Part shown: positions 17,187-26,101 of the stretch, piece by piece
Layout of the letters: every line of letters starts with the position of its first letter
How positions within the stretch are numbered: the first letter of the stretch is position 1
From: Oscillospiraceae bacterium
Lineage (GTDB): Bacteria > Bacillota > Clostridia > Oscillospirales > Ruminococcaceae
Direction of reading: 5' to 3'
Assembly: GCA_015067215.1 (NCBI GenBank)
Contig: SVMW01000013.1
Coordinates: 1-59,590, forward strand
Length of the DNA: 59,590 bases
Notes under the pieces: generated by a model
Told to the model about the DNA's origin: nothing
Databases searched by the model: none
The model's input: the letters and a program-made list of their open reading frames with translations, nothing else
Made by a program: the position numbers and the translations under genes

Positions 17187-17906
17187 ATGGATATACTTAA
17201 AGTTAAGCAACTGTGCAAAAGTTATACTGATTTTACACTGCAGGATGTGTCTTTCAAAGTTGAAAAAGGACATATAATGGGTTTCGTGGGCAGAAACGGT
17301 GCAGGCAAAACCACCACACTGAAAGCTGTTATGAATATGGTACGCTCTGACAGCGGAAAAGTTGAAGTTTTTGGCCTGGATATGTCACAAAATGAACGTG
17401 CCATAAAACAGCGCATAGGCTTTGCAGGCACAGCGGCAGATTACTATAAAAAGAAGAAGATAAGCAGACTGCTGGATATCACCAAAGCTTTTTATGACAA
17501 CTGGGATGATAAGGCAATGGAGAAATATTTAAAGCTGTTTTCCATAGATAAGAACAAAACTCCTTCACAGCTTTCTCAGGGCATGAAGGTAAAACTTGGT
17601 CTTGTGACAGCGCTGTCTCACGGAGCAGAACTTTTAATTCTTGACGAGCCCACCAGCGGTATTGACCCTGTGTCAAGGGATGAACTTCTGCAGATTTTCA
17701 AGTATCTTAAAAGTCAGGGTGTCTCCATACTTTTTTCCACACATATTACATCCGATCTGGACAAATGTGCAGATGATATAACCTACATAAGAAACGGACA
17801 TATTGTGTATACAGGCAGTCTGTCGGGTTTTGTGGGCTGCGAAAAACTGGAAGATGTAATAATAAAACAGGAAAGGGAGGCGTTTTATGAAAAAATTGAT
17901 TTATAA
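17187..17906 (+). CDS. ABC transporter ATP-binding protein (YtrB/BcrA-like)
   Basis: Translation from ATG 17187, after TTAGGAGGAA, gives 239 residues; the longer frame from 17163 has no ribosome site. Walker A GRNGAGKTT lies near residue 36, signature LSQGMK near 132 and Walker B ELLILDEPTSG near 150. It pairs with the ABC-2 permease encoded by the overlapping next gene. Small ATPase-permease cassettes like this under an XRE or GntR regulator often export antibiotics or respond to envelope stress. Confidence 0.9.
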   Translation: MDILKVKQLCKSYTDFTLQDVSFKVEKGHIMGFVGRNGAGKTTTLKAVMNMVRSDSGKVEVFGLDMSQNERAIKQRIGFAGTAADYYKKKKISRLLDITKAFYDNWDDKAMEKYLKLFSIDKNKTPSQLSQGMKVKLGLVTALSHGAELLILDEPTSGIDPVSRDELLQIFKYLKSQGVSILFSTHITSDLDKCADDITYIRNGHIVYTGSLSGFVGCEKLEDVIIKQEREAFYEKIDL

Positions 17907-18540
17907 AGAGTTTGCCCTTGCAACATCACCGCTGACTTTTTTGTTTCTTGGGTTTACTGTGATGACCTTTATACCGGGATATCCCGTTTTATGCGGAGCA
18001 TTTTTTGTCTGTTTTGGCATATTCCACAGTTATCAGACAGCAAGGGAAGATGATGATATTACTTACACGATTCTTCTGCCTGTCAGGAAAGCGGACGTTG
18101 TAAGTGCAAAATATGCGGCGGCCGTGATTATTCAGGGAGTGGCGTTTGTATTATTCGCAATTTTCAGTGGAATAAGAATGGTTTTCTTTGCTGATGCGGC
18201 AGTGTACAAAGCCAATGTGCTTATGGGTGCAAACTTTGTGTTTCTCAGCTTTGTGCTGCTGATATTTGCAGCATTCAATGTTATATTTATCGGAGGATTT
18301 TTTAAAACAGCATATCGATACGGCAAACCTTTTGTTATATTTATTATCGTTAATTTTTCAATAATTGCAGCTGCAGAGACTATGCACCACCTGCCAGGCA
18401 TGGCATGGCTGAATATTTTGGATATAAAAAATGCAGTTTGTCAGATGCCGCTATTGGCTTGTGCGGCTGTTATCTATGTCATTTCAGCAGTCGTTTCCTG
18501 CAAAAAATCAGAAACAAGGTTTGAAAATACAGATTTATAA
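17887..18540 (+). CDS. ABC-2 type permease partner
   Basis: The 217-residue protein has about six hydrophobic segments and no soluble domain. The YQTAREDDDITYTILLPVRKADVVSAKY stretch (about 38-65) is typical of ABC-2 permeases paired with YtrB-like ATPases. The gene overlaps the ATPase frame by 20 bp and has its own AAAGGGAGG site. It is the last gene of the operon. Confidence 0.85.
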   Translation: MKKLIYKEFALATSPLTFLFLGFTVMTFIPGYPVLCGAFFVCFGIFHSYQTAREDDDITYTILLPVRKADVVSAKYAAAVIIQGVAFVLFAIFSGIRMVFFADAAVYKANVLMGANFVFLSFVLLIFAAFNVIFIGGFFKTAYRYGKPFVIFIIVNFSIIAAAETMHHLPGMAWLNILDIKNAVCQMPLLACAAVIYVISAVVSCKKSETRFENTDL

Positions 18541-18543
18541 AAA

Positions 18544-18584
18544 AGGCAGAGAGAATTATATGCAAATTCTCTCTGTCTTTTTTT
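18544..18584 (+). terminator. Terminator of the XRE-ABC operon
   Basis: A 14-bp stem from AGGCAGAGAGAATT to AATTCTCTCTGTCT with one mismatch is followed by seven T residues, just past the permease stop. Confidence 0.9.
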
Positions 18585-18644
18585 GTTATATGTGTTATAA
18601 TAAATTTAATATTATAAAACGATTTGTTTCACGGAGGAATTTTT

Positions 18645-19655
18645 ATGAGATACCAGAAGCTTGGCAACACAGACATTGATGTTTCCGTTGTTTCCCTTGG
18701 TGCGTGGGCACTTGGCGGCGGCAGCGTGTGGACAGACAGGGACTCCACAGTTGAAGAGGTTAAAAACCTGCTTGACGCCTGCAAAGCACACGGAATCAAC
18801 TACATAGACACAGCACCTGTTTACGGCACAGGTGTAAGTGAAGAACTGCTGGGAGAAGCACTTAAAGGCCGCAGAAGCGACTTTGTGCTGCAGTCCAAAT
18901 GCTCCCTCAACTGGCGAGGCGAAGGCGGTAACTTCCACTATGAGCGCGACGGCTACACAGTAAACAACGACACACGCGCAGCTGCAGTTAAAAAGGACGT
19001 GGAAGATTCCCTGCGCAGAATGCAGACAGACTACCTTGACAGCGTTATTGTTCACTATGTGTGCAAATCATTCCCTGTGGAAGAAACAGTGGGAGCACTT
19101 GAAGACCTTATCAAAGAAGGCAAAATTCGCACATACGGTCTTTCCAACAGCCAGCCTGCAGACCTTGATGCATACAAACTTGCACCTTCAAAGGAAAGCG
19201 ACGGCGTAAGCCTTGTGCAGGAATTTTTCAGCATTCTGTCACCTTTCCACGGCAGAGATTATTTTGAAACCTGTAAAAAATACAACACAGTGTTCCAGAC
19301 ATACGGCGTTCTGGAAGAAGGCTTCCTTACAGGCCCTGAATTCCTGACACGAGAATTCAAAAAGACAGACATCCGTTCCCGTATTCCTTGGGTAGGGGAA
19401 GAATACAAAGCAGGCCTGCGTACAGCATTTGAAAAATGGGCACCAATCTGTGCTTCCCATGGCTGCAGTTTTGCTGCACTCTGTGAAGCATGGGCACTTA
19501 CACAGTATGACAGAATGAACCTGCTTGTAGGCATGAGAAAAATCAAAAATGTTGAAGACACAGCAAAATGCCTTGATATAAAACTTTCTGCTGATGAAAT
19601 CAGATATATGGAAGAAGTTGTAAAACCAATTCAGGTTGAAGTGCTGGACAAATAA
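18645..19655 (+). CDS. Aldo/keto reductase
   Basis: The 336-residue protein from ATG 18645 (CACGGAGGAA ahead) is a TIM-barrel oxidoreductase of the YdjG/Tas-like AKR group. Catalytic landmarks are YIDTAPVYGTGVSEELLG (Asp and Tyr near 48-53), a Lys in VLQSKCS near 87 and a His in VIVHYV near 137; GLSN follows. It should reduce an aldehyde or ketone with NADPH. The natural substrate cannot be read from the sequence. Codon use is rich in C-ending codons, consistent with good expression. It is probably monocistronic. Confidence 0.88.
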   Translation: MRYQKLGNTDIDVSVVSLGAWALGGGSVWTDRDSTVEEVKNLLDACKAHGINYIDTAPVYGTGVSEELLGEALKGRRSDFVLQSKCSLNWRGEGGNFHYERDGYTVNNDTRAAAVKKDVEDSLRRMQTDYLDSVIVHYVCKSFPVEETVGALEDLIKEGKIRTYGLSNSQPADLDAYKLAPSKESDGVSLVQEFFSILSPFHGRDYFETCKKYNTVFQTYGVLEEGFLTGPEFLTREFKKTDIRSRIPWVGEEYKAGLRTAFEKWAPICASHGCSFAALCEAWALTQYDRMNLLVGMRKIKNVEDTAKCLDIKLSADEIRYMEEVVKPIQVEVLDK

Positions 19656-19727
19656 TTCTGCTGCTCTGAAAACAGAAAGATTTTTGACAAAAAGGCTGTG
19701 ACACCGCAGCCTTATGGGAGAAAATAT

Positions 19728-20927
19728 ATGAAAAAGAAGATAACAGCACTTTTGCTTGCAGCGGTTGTGGTGTTCGGCTTTGCTGCCTGCGGCGGTGAAC
19801 AGGTTAACGAGGATGTTAAGCTGTACGACTATGAAGCACCTGAATATGCGCAGAATGATATGCCTTTGTCTATAGAAACCGAAGAAGATGTGCGTGATGC
19901 GTTCAGATATATAATCAACAACGCTGTCGGAGACGGCGCAACCTTCAACGGTATTTCCGTGACAGATATGAGCCAGCAATACTTTATTGACGAAACAGCA
20001 AAAAACGGTTATGAAACGGAAGAATTTTACGGTTCTTTCAAGGCTGACGGCGATTATTACTTTATGCAGGCAGGCAATATGGTGGACCGCTATGACTATT
20101 CAAAACGTCTGGACAGCATATATGTAAACTTTAAAGATGAAGAACTGCCTGCCGAAGCAGTAGAAAAGTTCAACAGCGAAATCTGTATAGGCAGGGCAGA
20201 TGAGGTTATAGGCAAAAGTATAGCAGAAGCAATTGTTACACTGGGAATAGACGATGATCTGCTGAACTGGATTATGCAGTTTGAAACAAAAAACAAAGAT
20301 AATACATATTATGGATATTCATGGTATGAAGGCCCTGAAGTTTTTTACAGGGTACAGCTGACTAAAACAGACAACAACGCCTGGGGAAAAACCGACTATC
20401 AGCTGACTTTCAAAAGAGAGAAGAACGGACACAGTGAAGAAATAGAATATAATACGCTCATGAGCAGATACTGCAATAACATCACATTTGTCAGGTATAC
20501 TGAAAAATTCTATTTTGAAGACTATGACAGTTACGAAGACTATCTGGAAATTCAGAAATTAAGTGAAAGAAGATGGTTCCTGAAAAGAGAGATGTCAGGT
20601 GGCTGGGTTGCAACCGAAAAGATTGAAAACGGAACAGCCGTACCGCTTGCCCCGGACGAAGCTTACCTTGAAATTGATTTGCTGGGCAATGCAATTGTTC
20701 ATCTGCCGGGGCTGACAGATGACTTTGCAGATGCAAGCTGCAAAACGGTAGGGGCAGCAAATATAAAAACAACCGAAAACGGAGAAGTTTACTATATGCC
20801 GCTTACTGTAAGCGAAGCAGGAAAACAGTATTTTATAATGGAATCCGAATACAGCTACGAACAGGATATGTTTGTGCTGTACAAGGAAGACGGCAGCTTG
20901 AAATTTGTTTTTGAAAGACTGTTTTAA
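19728..20927 (+). CDS. Lipoprotein of unknown function
   Basis: The 399-residue product starts at ATG 19728 with a signal peptide ending in the lipobox FAAC (Cys near 21), so it is anchored on the outer face of the membrane. The mature part is acidic, with many Tyr and Glu residues, and has no motif I recognise. A small hairpin (AAGGCTG/CAGCCTT near 19691-19711) precedes the ribosome site. The convergent terminator shared with asnA follows. Confidence 0.75.
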   Translation: MKKKITALLLAAVVVFGFAACGGEQVNEDVKLYDYEAPEYAQNDMPLSIETEEDVRDAFRYIINNAVGDGATFNGISVTDMSQQYFIDETAKNGYETEEFYGSFKADGDYYFMQAGNMVDRYDYSKRLDSIYVNFKDEELPAEAVEKFNSEICIGRADEVIGKSIAEAIVTLGIDDDLLNWIMQFETKNKDNTYYGYSWYEGPEVFYRVQLTKTDNNAWGKTDYQLTFKREKNGHSEEIEYNTLMSRYCNNITFVRYTEKFYFEDYDSYEDYLEIQKLSERRWFLKREMSGGWVATEKIENGTAVPLAPDEAYLEIDLLGNAIVHLPGLTDDFADASCKTVGAANIKTTENGEVYYMPLTVSEAGKQYFIMESEYSYEQDMFVLYKEDGSLKFVFERLF

Positions 20928-20996
20928 CCCGTCCTGCATAAATGTTAAGCTGAAAAACTGACACGATGCTGAAACAAGTAAATAAAACAAAAAAAT

Positions 20997-21035
20997 AATG
21001 TCATTCCGGGCATAACGCCCCGGAATGACATTTTT
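20997..21035. terminator. Bidirectional terminator between the lipoprotein gene and asnA
   Basis: A perfect 14-bp stem AATGTCATTCCGGG/CCCGGAATGACATT with an 8-nt loop has T5 on the right and A-rich sequence on the left. Confidence 0.9.
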
Positions 21036-21055
21036 GTTTTTATATTCTTTTAAAA

Positions 21056-22048
21056 TTACAGCAGATTGATGCCGTGTTCCTTGCAGTAGTCGATTTCGCT
21101 CTGTGGCCATACGGAAGACTGCACTTCGCCAATATGTGCCTTCTGCAGCAGGAACATACACAGTCTTGACTGACCGATACCGCCGCCGATTGTGAGAGGC
21201 AGTGTGCCGTTGATGATGTTTTTGTGGAAATCAAAACGCATACGGTCGGTTGCGTTTGCTTCTTCCAGCTGTTTTACCATACTGTGTTCGTCAACACGGA
21301 TACCCATGGAAGAAAGTTCAAGGCCGATATCAAGCAGCGGATAGTAAACCAGAATATCGCCGTTGAGGTCCCAGTCGTCATAGTCAGGTGCACGGCCGTC
21401 GTGTTTCTGGCCGCTTTCAAGTCTGCAGCCGATTTTCATAATAAATACAGCGCCGCATTCACGGGCAATGGCTTTTTCTCTTTCCTTGGCGGTAAAATCA
21501 GGCCAGCGGTCTTCCAGCTGCTGTGTTGTGACAAAGCTGATTTCGTCAGGAAGAATATCCTTGAGTTCAGGGTATCTTCTCTGCACAGCTTTACTTGTCA
21601 TTTTGATAGCGCCGTAGATATCGCGTACAACCTGTTTTAAATATTCCTCTGTGCGGTCTTCGCGGGTGATAACCTTTTCCCAGTCCCATTGGTCAACATA
21701 AAGGGAGTGGATAGCATCGCAGTCTTCATCACGGCGGATAGCGTTCATATCGGTGTAGATGCCTTTATGTACAGGAATTCCGTACTGGTGCAGGGCATAG
21801 CGTTTCCACTTTGCAAGAGAATGAACAATTTCCATAACTTCGCCTGTTTCCAGTACATCAAAGGTTACAGGGCGTTCAAAGCCGTTAAGGTTGTCGTTGA
21901 GACCGCTTTTTATATTTACAAACATAGGTGCGGAAGCGCGGTTAAGGTCCAGCGCGTCACAAAGTTCTGTTTCAAATTTGTGTCTTAAAAACTGAATGGC
22001 AGCCTGGGTTTCCTGGATGTTCAGTTTGGATTCATATTTACCTGTCAT
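21056..22048 (-). CDS. asnA: Aspartate-ammonia ligase (asparagine synthetase A)
   Basis: The 330-residue length and the motifs match AsnA: LNIQETQAAIQFLRHKFE at the start, the VNIKSGLNDNLNG block and GGGIGQSRLCMFLLQK near the C-terminus, which is the class II synthetase motif 3. It makes asparagine from aspartate, ammonia and ATP. GAAAGGAAAAGG precedes the start. The 103-bp leader upstream is too short and lacks T-box features. Confidence 0.95.
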   Translation of the reverse strand: MTGKYESKLNIQETQAAIQFLRHKFETELCDALDLNRASAPMFVNIKSGLNDNLNGFERPVTFDVLETGEVMEIVHSLAKWKRYALHQYGIPVHKGIYTDMNAIRRDEDCDAIHSLYVDQWDWEKVITREDRTEEYLKQVVRDIYGAIKMTSKAVQRRYPELKDILPDEISFVTTQQLEDRWPDFTAKEREKAIARECGAVFIMKIGCRLESGQKHDGRAPDYDDWDLNGDILVYYPLLDIGLELSSMGIRVDEHSMVKQLEEANATDRMRFDFHKNIINGTLPLTIGGGIGQSRLCMFLLQKAHIGEVQSSVWPQSEIDYCKEHGINLL

Positions 22049-22151
22049 AATCCTTTTCCTTTCAGGTATTCTGTATAGTAATATGTTTTAAATTTTACAC
22101 TCTGACGGGTAAAAGTCAAGATGCAAAAGCTGCAGCAAATTTTTTTTGTTA

Positions 22152-23501
22152 TTATTTCCTGTAAACTGCTTTTTCCTGCTGTTCTTTTTGTCTTTTTGCA
22201 CGAAGCATTGCCTGTCTTTTTTTGCGCATACGGCGGCGGTTTTCAATAATAATCAGCTGCTTAAGTGCAATGAACACCAGCAGACCAACAATCAGCCAGA
22301 GAACAACGGCAAGCAGTATCAGTACTGCTTTCTGTGCAAGGGCAGCAAAATCGAAGCCCTGTTTCTCAGGTTCCGCGGCGGCCATAACAAGCGAAACTTC
22401 GCCGCTGCCGCAACGGTAACTGCCGCTGCTGCCTGTGCAGAACAGCTCTACGTCAACTGTTGCAAAATCATTTGCTTCGTTAAAAACTGCTGCCCCTGTT
22501 TTAATCTGCACATCGGCTGCTGTTTTGCCTTTTGGCACAGTCACATCAAAGTTGCCGGCAAGGTAGCTGTCTCTGCTTACATTCAGTGTTGTGCCGTTGG
22601 ATGCATTAAGGGAAAGCGGAAGCAGTTCCTTTACAGCATCACTTTCAAGGGTGATGGTGTCATAGTTTGCAAAGCCGTAGTCCAGCAGGGCTGTGGTGTC
22701 GTCAAATTTGTCGCCTTTGTGCTGGGAAGACATAACCACTGCAACAAGTGTGACATTGCCTCTTTTTGCCACGGTAACCATAGTGTGCTGGGCTTCTTCT
22801 GTCCAGCCTGTTTTGCTCATCAAAAGGCCTTCACATTCTTCGTAACCGTTTATGTAGTAGTTTGCATTCCAGAACTGTCGCACAACATCGCGGGTGTTGG
22901 TTGGAGGCATATCGTAACGGTTGGTGGAAAAATAATCGGTGATGCCGTCTGTTTTCAAAGCTGCTGCAGTGATAAGTGCCATATCATAAGCTGTGGTGTA
23001 ATGGCTGTTATCGGGCAGACCGTGAGGGTTGGTAAAGTTGGTGTTGAAAGCGCCGATATTGCGGGCTTTCTGTGTCATAAGCTGTGCAAAGTTTTCGGTG
23101 CTGCCGCCTATATGCTCTGCAATTACATTTGCCGCGTCATTGGCAGATTCTATGCCCAAAGCATACAGGGCGTTTTCCATTGTCAGCTGTTCACCCTCGC
23201 CAAGTGCAATGTGACTGGTGTTGTAAGGCAGGGAATATACTGCATTGTGGCTTGCTGTCAGCAGTTCGCCGTTATCGCTGTTTTCCAGCGCAAGCATTGC
23301 TGTCATAACCTTTGTTATGCTGGCAGGATACATCTGCCTGTTCATATTTTTATCGAATAAAACTGCACCTGTGGAAGCTTCCATAAGCACTGCAGTTTCA
23401 CTTTTTAGATATATTGTCTGTGCCGCCTGTGCCACAAACAAATCTGCAGGCAAAAGCAGCAGGCACAGAAGCAAAGATAAAATAACCGCTGTTTTTTTCA
23501 T
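22152..23501 (-). CDS. D-alanyl-D-alanine carboxypeptidase (PBP5/DacF type)
   Basis: The 449-residue protein has a signal peptide (to about residue 26) and an S11 peptidase domain. Its active-site motifs are SITK near residue 61, SAN near 119 and KTG near 231. A PBP5-like beta C-terminal domain, a membrane anchor near 395-420 and a basic tail follow. It trims the pentapeptide stem of peptidoglycan at the outer face of the membrane. DacF/DacB homologues are often used in spore cortex or late wall maturation. Here the neighbours give no direct link. Confidence 0.92.
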   Translation of the reverse strand: MKKTAVILSLLLCLLLLPADLFVAQAAQTIYLKSETAVLMEASTGAVLFDKNMNRQMYPASITKVMTAMLALENSDNGELLTASHNAVYSLPYNTSHIALGEGEQLTMENALYALGIESANDAANVIAEHIGGSTENFAQLMTQKARNIGAFNTNFTNPHGLPDNSHYTTAYDMALITAAALKTDGITDYFSTNRYDMPPTNTRDVVRQFWNANYYINGYEECEGLLMSKTGWTEEAQHTMVTVAKRGNVTLVAVVMSSQHKGDKFDDTTALLDYGFANYDTITLESDAVKELLPLSLNASNGTTLNVSRDSYLAGNFDVTVPKGKTAADVQIKTGAAVFNEANDFATVDVELFCTGSSGSYRCGSGEVSLVMAAAEPEKQGFDFAALAQKAVLILLAVVLWLIVGLLVFIALKQLIIIENRRRMRKKRQAMLRAKRQKEQQEKAVYRK

Positions 23502-23673
23502 TTAAAATCCTTTATAACATTTTTGACTGCAACCCAAAAATGCAGTCTCTAACTAAACATTATACCATAATATGAGATATATTAAAATAAAATATTTTAC
23601 ATTTTTGTAAATTTTATTGCAAATAAATATAATTTTAACAGTAAAACAGAAATTGAAACAAGTTGTACAAAAA

Positions 23674-23713
23674 AATACCCGTCATAGCACTTTGCAATGT
23701 TATGACGGGTATT
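23674..23713 (-). terminator. Terminator of the metal ATPase operon
   Basis: A perfect 13-bp stem AATACCCGTCATA/TATGACGGGTATT is followed on the minus strand by a run of T residues. Confidence 0.9.
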
Positions 23714-23768
23714 CGTCTTTTTATCAGAATTCCGTTTGCAGCGGAAGTTTGAATTTGTGTATTTACTT

Positions 23769-25679
23769 TTACATACCTTTGGTGTTCAAAGCCCTTATTG
23801 CATTTAAAATTGCAATAACAGCAACACCTACATCGGCAAAAACCGCACTCCACATGGAAGCGTGACCGACCGCAACCAGAATGAGCACAAGAACCTTTAC
23901 GCCAATTGCAAATACAATGTTCTGTTTTACAATGGCAAGGGTTTTCTGTGCAACTTTTATGGCAGTGGCAATTTTGCCTATTTCGTCGTTCATAATTACA
24001 ACGTCTGCTGCTTCAATTGCCGCGTCAGAACCAAGTGCACCCATTGCAATGCCAATGTCTGCTCTTGCAAGCACAGGAGCATCGTTTATGCCGTCCCCCA
24101 CATAGCACACTTTGTCTTTGCCGCTGCTTTTTGCCAGAATCTGTTCCAGCTTTTCAACCTTCTGGTCAGGCAGGAGGTCGGTATAAACTGTGTTCACTCC
24201 AACCTCTGCGGCAATTTTTTCGCCGATTTCCTTAACGTCACCTGTAAGCATAACGGTGTTGGTTATACCGATTTTTTTAAGGGTTTCAATGGCTTTTCTG
24301 CTGTCGGATTTAAGCGTGTCGGCAACAATGATATGCCCAAGATATTCGCCGTCCTGTGCCACATACACCGCTGTGCCTGTGTGTTGTGTTTCGGCAAAGC
24401 CTGTCACACCATTGTTCTGCATAAGTTTTGCATTGCCCACAAGGGTGGTTTTGCCGTCAACGGTGCAGATAACACCAAAGCCTGCCTGTTCCTTTATACC
24501 GCTGACTCTTGCGGTGTCAATAGAGTTGCCAACAGCATTTTTGATGCTTGCGGCAATAGGGTGGGAGGAAGCACTTTCCGCAAGGGCGGCAGTTTCCAGT
24601 ACTTTGTCTGAAACAGCTTCAACCACTTTGAATCTGCCTTCGGTAAGTGTGCCTGTTTTGTCAAACACCACAGTTTTAACATCGGCAAGGGCTTCAAGAT
24701 AGTTGCTGCCTTTAACCAGTACTCCCTGTTTTGATGCACCGCCAAGACCGCCGAAAAAGGAAAGCGGAACACTGATTACCAGTGCACAGGGACAGGACAC
24801 AACAAGGAAGGAAAGGGCACGGTAAACCCATACAGACCAGTTGCCTGTAATTATTGACGGTACAACTGCCAGAACAAGGGCAATTATGCACACTGCAGGG
24901 GTGTATACCCTTGCAAATTTTGTGATGAATTTTTCGCTTTTGCTTTTTTTGTTGCTTGCATTTTCCACAAGGTCAAGAATGCGGTTTACTGTGGAGTCGG
25001 AATATTCCTTTTCCACCCTTGCGGTGATAACACCGTTGATGTTGATGCAGCCGCTTAAAACCTCGCTGTCCTGTGCAATGTCTCTCGGCACGCTTTCACC
25101 TGTAAGTGCAGAGGTATCAAGGCTGCTTTCGCCTGTAAGCACCACGCTGTCCAGCGGCACGCGTTCGCCCGGGTTTACAACAATAATGTCGCCGACTTTT
25201 ACATCGTAAGGGTCTTTGCGTTCTGTGTTTCCGTCAACAAGAACATTTGCAAAGTCAGGGCGGATATCCATAAGGTCGGATATTGAACGGCGGCTTTTGT
25301 TTACTGCATAACTCTGGAAAAGTTCCCCTATCTGAAAGAACAGCATAACTGCCGCACCTTCAGGGTATTCCCCTACACAGAAAGCGCCGACTGTTGCAAC
25401 GGTCATAAGAAATTCTTCGTCAAAAACCTGACCGTTAATTATATTGCGTACAGCGTTTACAAGCACTTCAAGACCGCAGATGATAAATGCGGCAAAGAAC
25501 AGGCAAAAACGTACAGCTTCCCCTGCATTTACTACCCAGCCAAGCACAAAAAACACAGCTGCAGCAAGAATTTTATATAAATCTTTTTTGTTTTGTTTTG
25601 TCATAAAATAATCTCCGACTGCCCTGTACAGCAGGGCGGCAAACAGTGACACACAGGTGAAAAACACCTTTGCGGACAT
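23769..25679 (-). CDS. Heavy-metal P1B-type ATPase (Cd/Zn/Pb class), lacking its own HMA domain
   Basis: The longest frame has 636 residues; ATG 25604 (611 residues) has a better site (GGAG). The P1B core is complete: actuator loop TGES, membrane metal site CPCALVIS near 295, phosphorylation site DKTGTLTEG near 340, SSHPIA, and hinge GDGINDAPVLARADIGIAMG. CPC with the SHP motif points to Zn/Cd/Pb export, not Cu, though the specificity is inferred. The N-terminal HMA domain found in most relatives is instead a separate gene 11 bp upstream. Both are under a double palindromic operator. Confidence 0.93.
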   Translation of the reverse strand: MSAKVFFTCVSLFAALLYRAVGDYFMTKQNKKDLYKILAAAVFFVLGWVVNAGEAVRFCLFFAAFIICGLEVLVNAVRNIINGQVFDEEFLMTVATVGAFCVGEYPEGAAVMLFFQIGELFQSYAVNKSRRSISDLMDIRPDFANVLVDGNTERKDPYDVKVGDIIVVNPGERVPLDSVVLTGESSLDTSALTGESVPRDIAQDSEVLSGCININGVITARVEKEYSDSTVNRILDLVENASNKKSKSEKFITKFARVYTPAVCIIALVLAVVPSIITGNWSVWVYRALSFLVVSCPCALVISVPLSFFGGLGGASKQGVLVKGSNYLEALADVKTVVFDKTGTLTEGRFKVVEAVSDKVLETAALAESASSHPIAASIKNAVGNSIDTARVSGIKEQAGFGVICTVDGKTTLVGNAKLMQNNGVTGFAETQHTGTAVYVAQDGEYLGHIIVADTLKSDSRKAIETLKKIGITNTVMLTGDVKEIGEKIAAEVGVNTVYTDLLPDQKVEKLEQILAKSSGKDKVCYVGDGINDAPVLARADIGIAMGALGSDAAIEAADVVIMNDEIGKIATAIKVAQKTLAIVKQNIVFAIGVKVLVLILVAVGHASMWSAVFADVGVAVIAILNAIRALNTKGM

Positions 25680-25690
25680 AATCTGCCTGA

Positions 25691-25912
25691 CTATGCGCGT
25701 GTCATCACAACTTCTTTGGAAACTTTTGCGATTGCTGCCATAATTTTATCTTCTGTTTCTGCAACAGCATTTTCATCCATTTCAACGATAAGTTTTGTTG
25801 TCATAAAGTTGAGTGTAACTTCTTCAACTGTGTCAATTTTTTCAATAAGTCTTTCCATTCTTGCGGCACAGTTTGCACAGCAGAGACCTGTAAGGCGGTA
25901 TGTCTTTGTCAT
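25691..25912 (-). CDS. Stand-alone HMA metal-binding protein
   Basis: The 73-residue protein has the heavy-metal-associated fold with a GLCCANCAARME metal loop (CxxC near residues 13-16) and a typical NFMTTKL second half. It is probably a soluble metallochaperone or detached metal-binding domain for the ATPase encoded 11 bp downstream. AGAGGAACC precedes the start. It is the first gene after the operator-promoter. Confidence 0.9.
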   Translation of the reverse strand: MTKTYRLTGLCCANCAARMERLIEKIDTVEEVTLNFMTTKLIVEMDENAVAETEDKIMAAIAKVSKEVVMTRA

Positions 25913-25956
25913 AATTGGTTCCTCTTTTATGTATGATTACTTTTTCAACCCTGTGA

Positions 25957-26022
25957 ACAGTTGAACGATTGTTCAACTGTTCTGCTGTATATATTATAGT
26001 TGAACAATTACTCAACTGTCAA
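25957..26022 (-). promoter_or_regulatory. ArsR/SmtB-type double operator and promoter of the metal ATPase operon
   Basis: On the minus strand TTGACA (26017-26022) and TATAAT (25993-25998) are 18 bp apart. A palindrome with AGTTGA/TCAACT arms (25998-26017) fills the spacer. A second, perfect one (ACAGTTGAAC, 4-nt centre, GTTCAACTGT; 25957-25980) lies downstream of the -10. Site form and position suit a metal-released ArsR-family repressor such as CadC/CzrA. No arsR gene is adjacent. The -35 hexamer lies almost entirely inside the duplicated spo0A segment. Confidence 0.85.
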
Positions 26023-26059
26023 TAGTTTTTAACATATTCAGCAGAAATAACGAAAAAAA

Positions 26060-26088
26060 CACCTGATGACAGGGGAAGTCATCAGGTG
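26060..26088 (-). terminator. Terminator of spo0A copy 2
   Basis: Identical to the hairpin at 13366-13394: an 11-bp perfect stem with a T7 run on the minus strand. Confidence 0.9.
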
Positions 26089-26101
26089 AAAAGTATTTAT
26101 G

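Noticed and set aside
20997-21035. The hairpin as a member of the 48522 repeat family
   Set aside because: The two share only ATGTCATTC and its complement. Length and interior differ, and this one is a normal terminator between convergent genes.
22049-22151. A T-box riboswitch in front of asnA
   Set aside because: The leader is only about 100 bp, and I see no T-box consensus or antiterminator pair.
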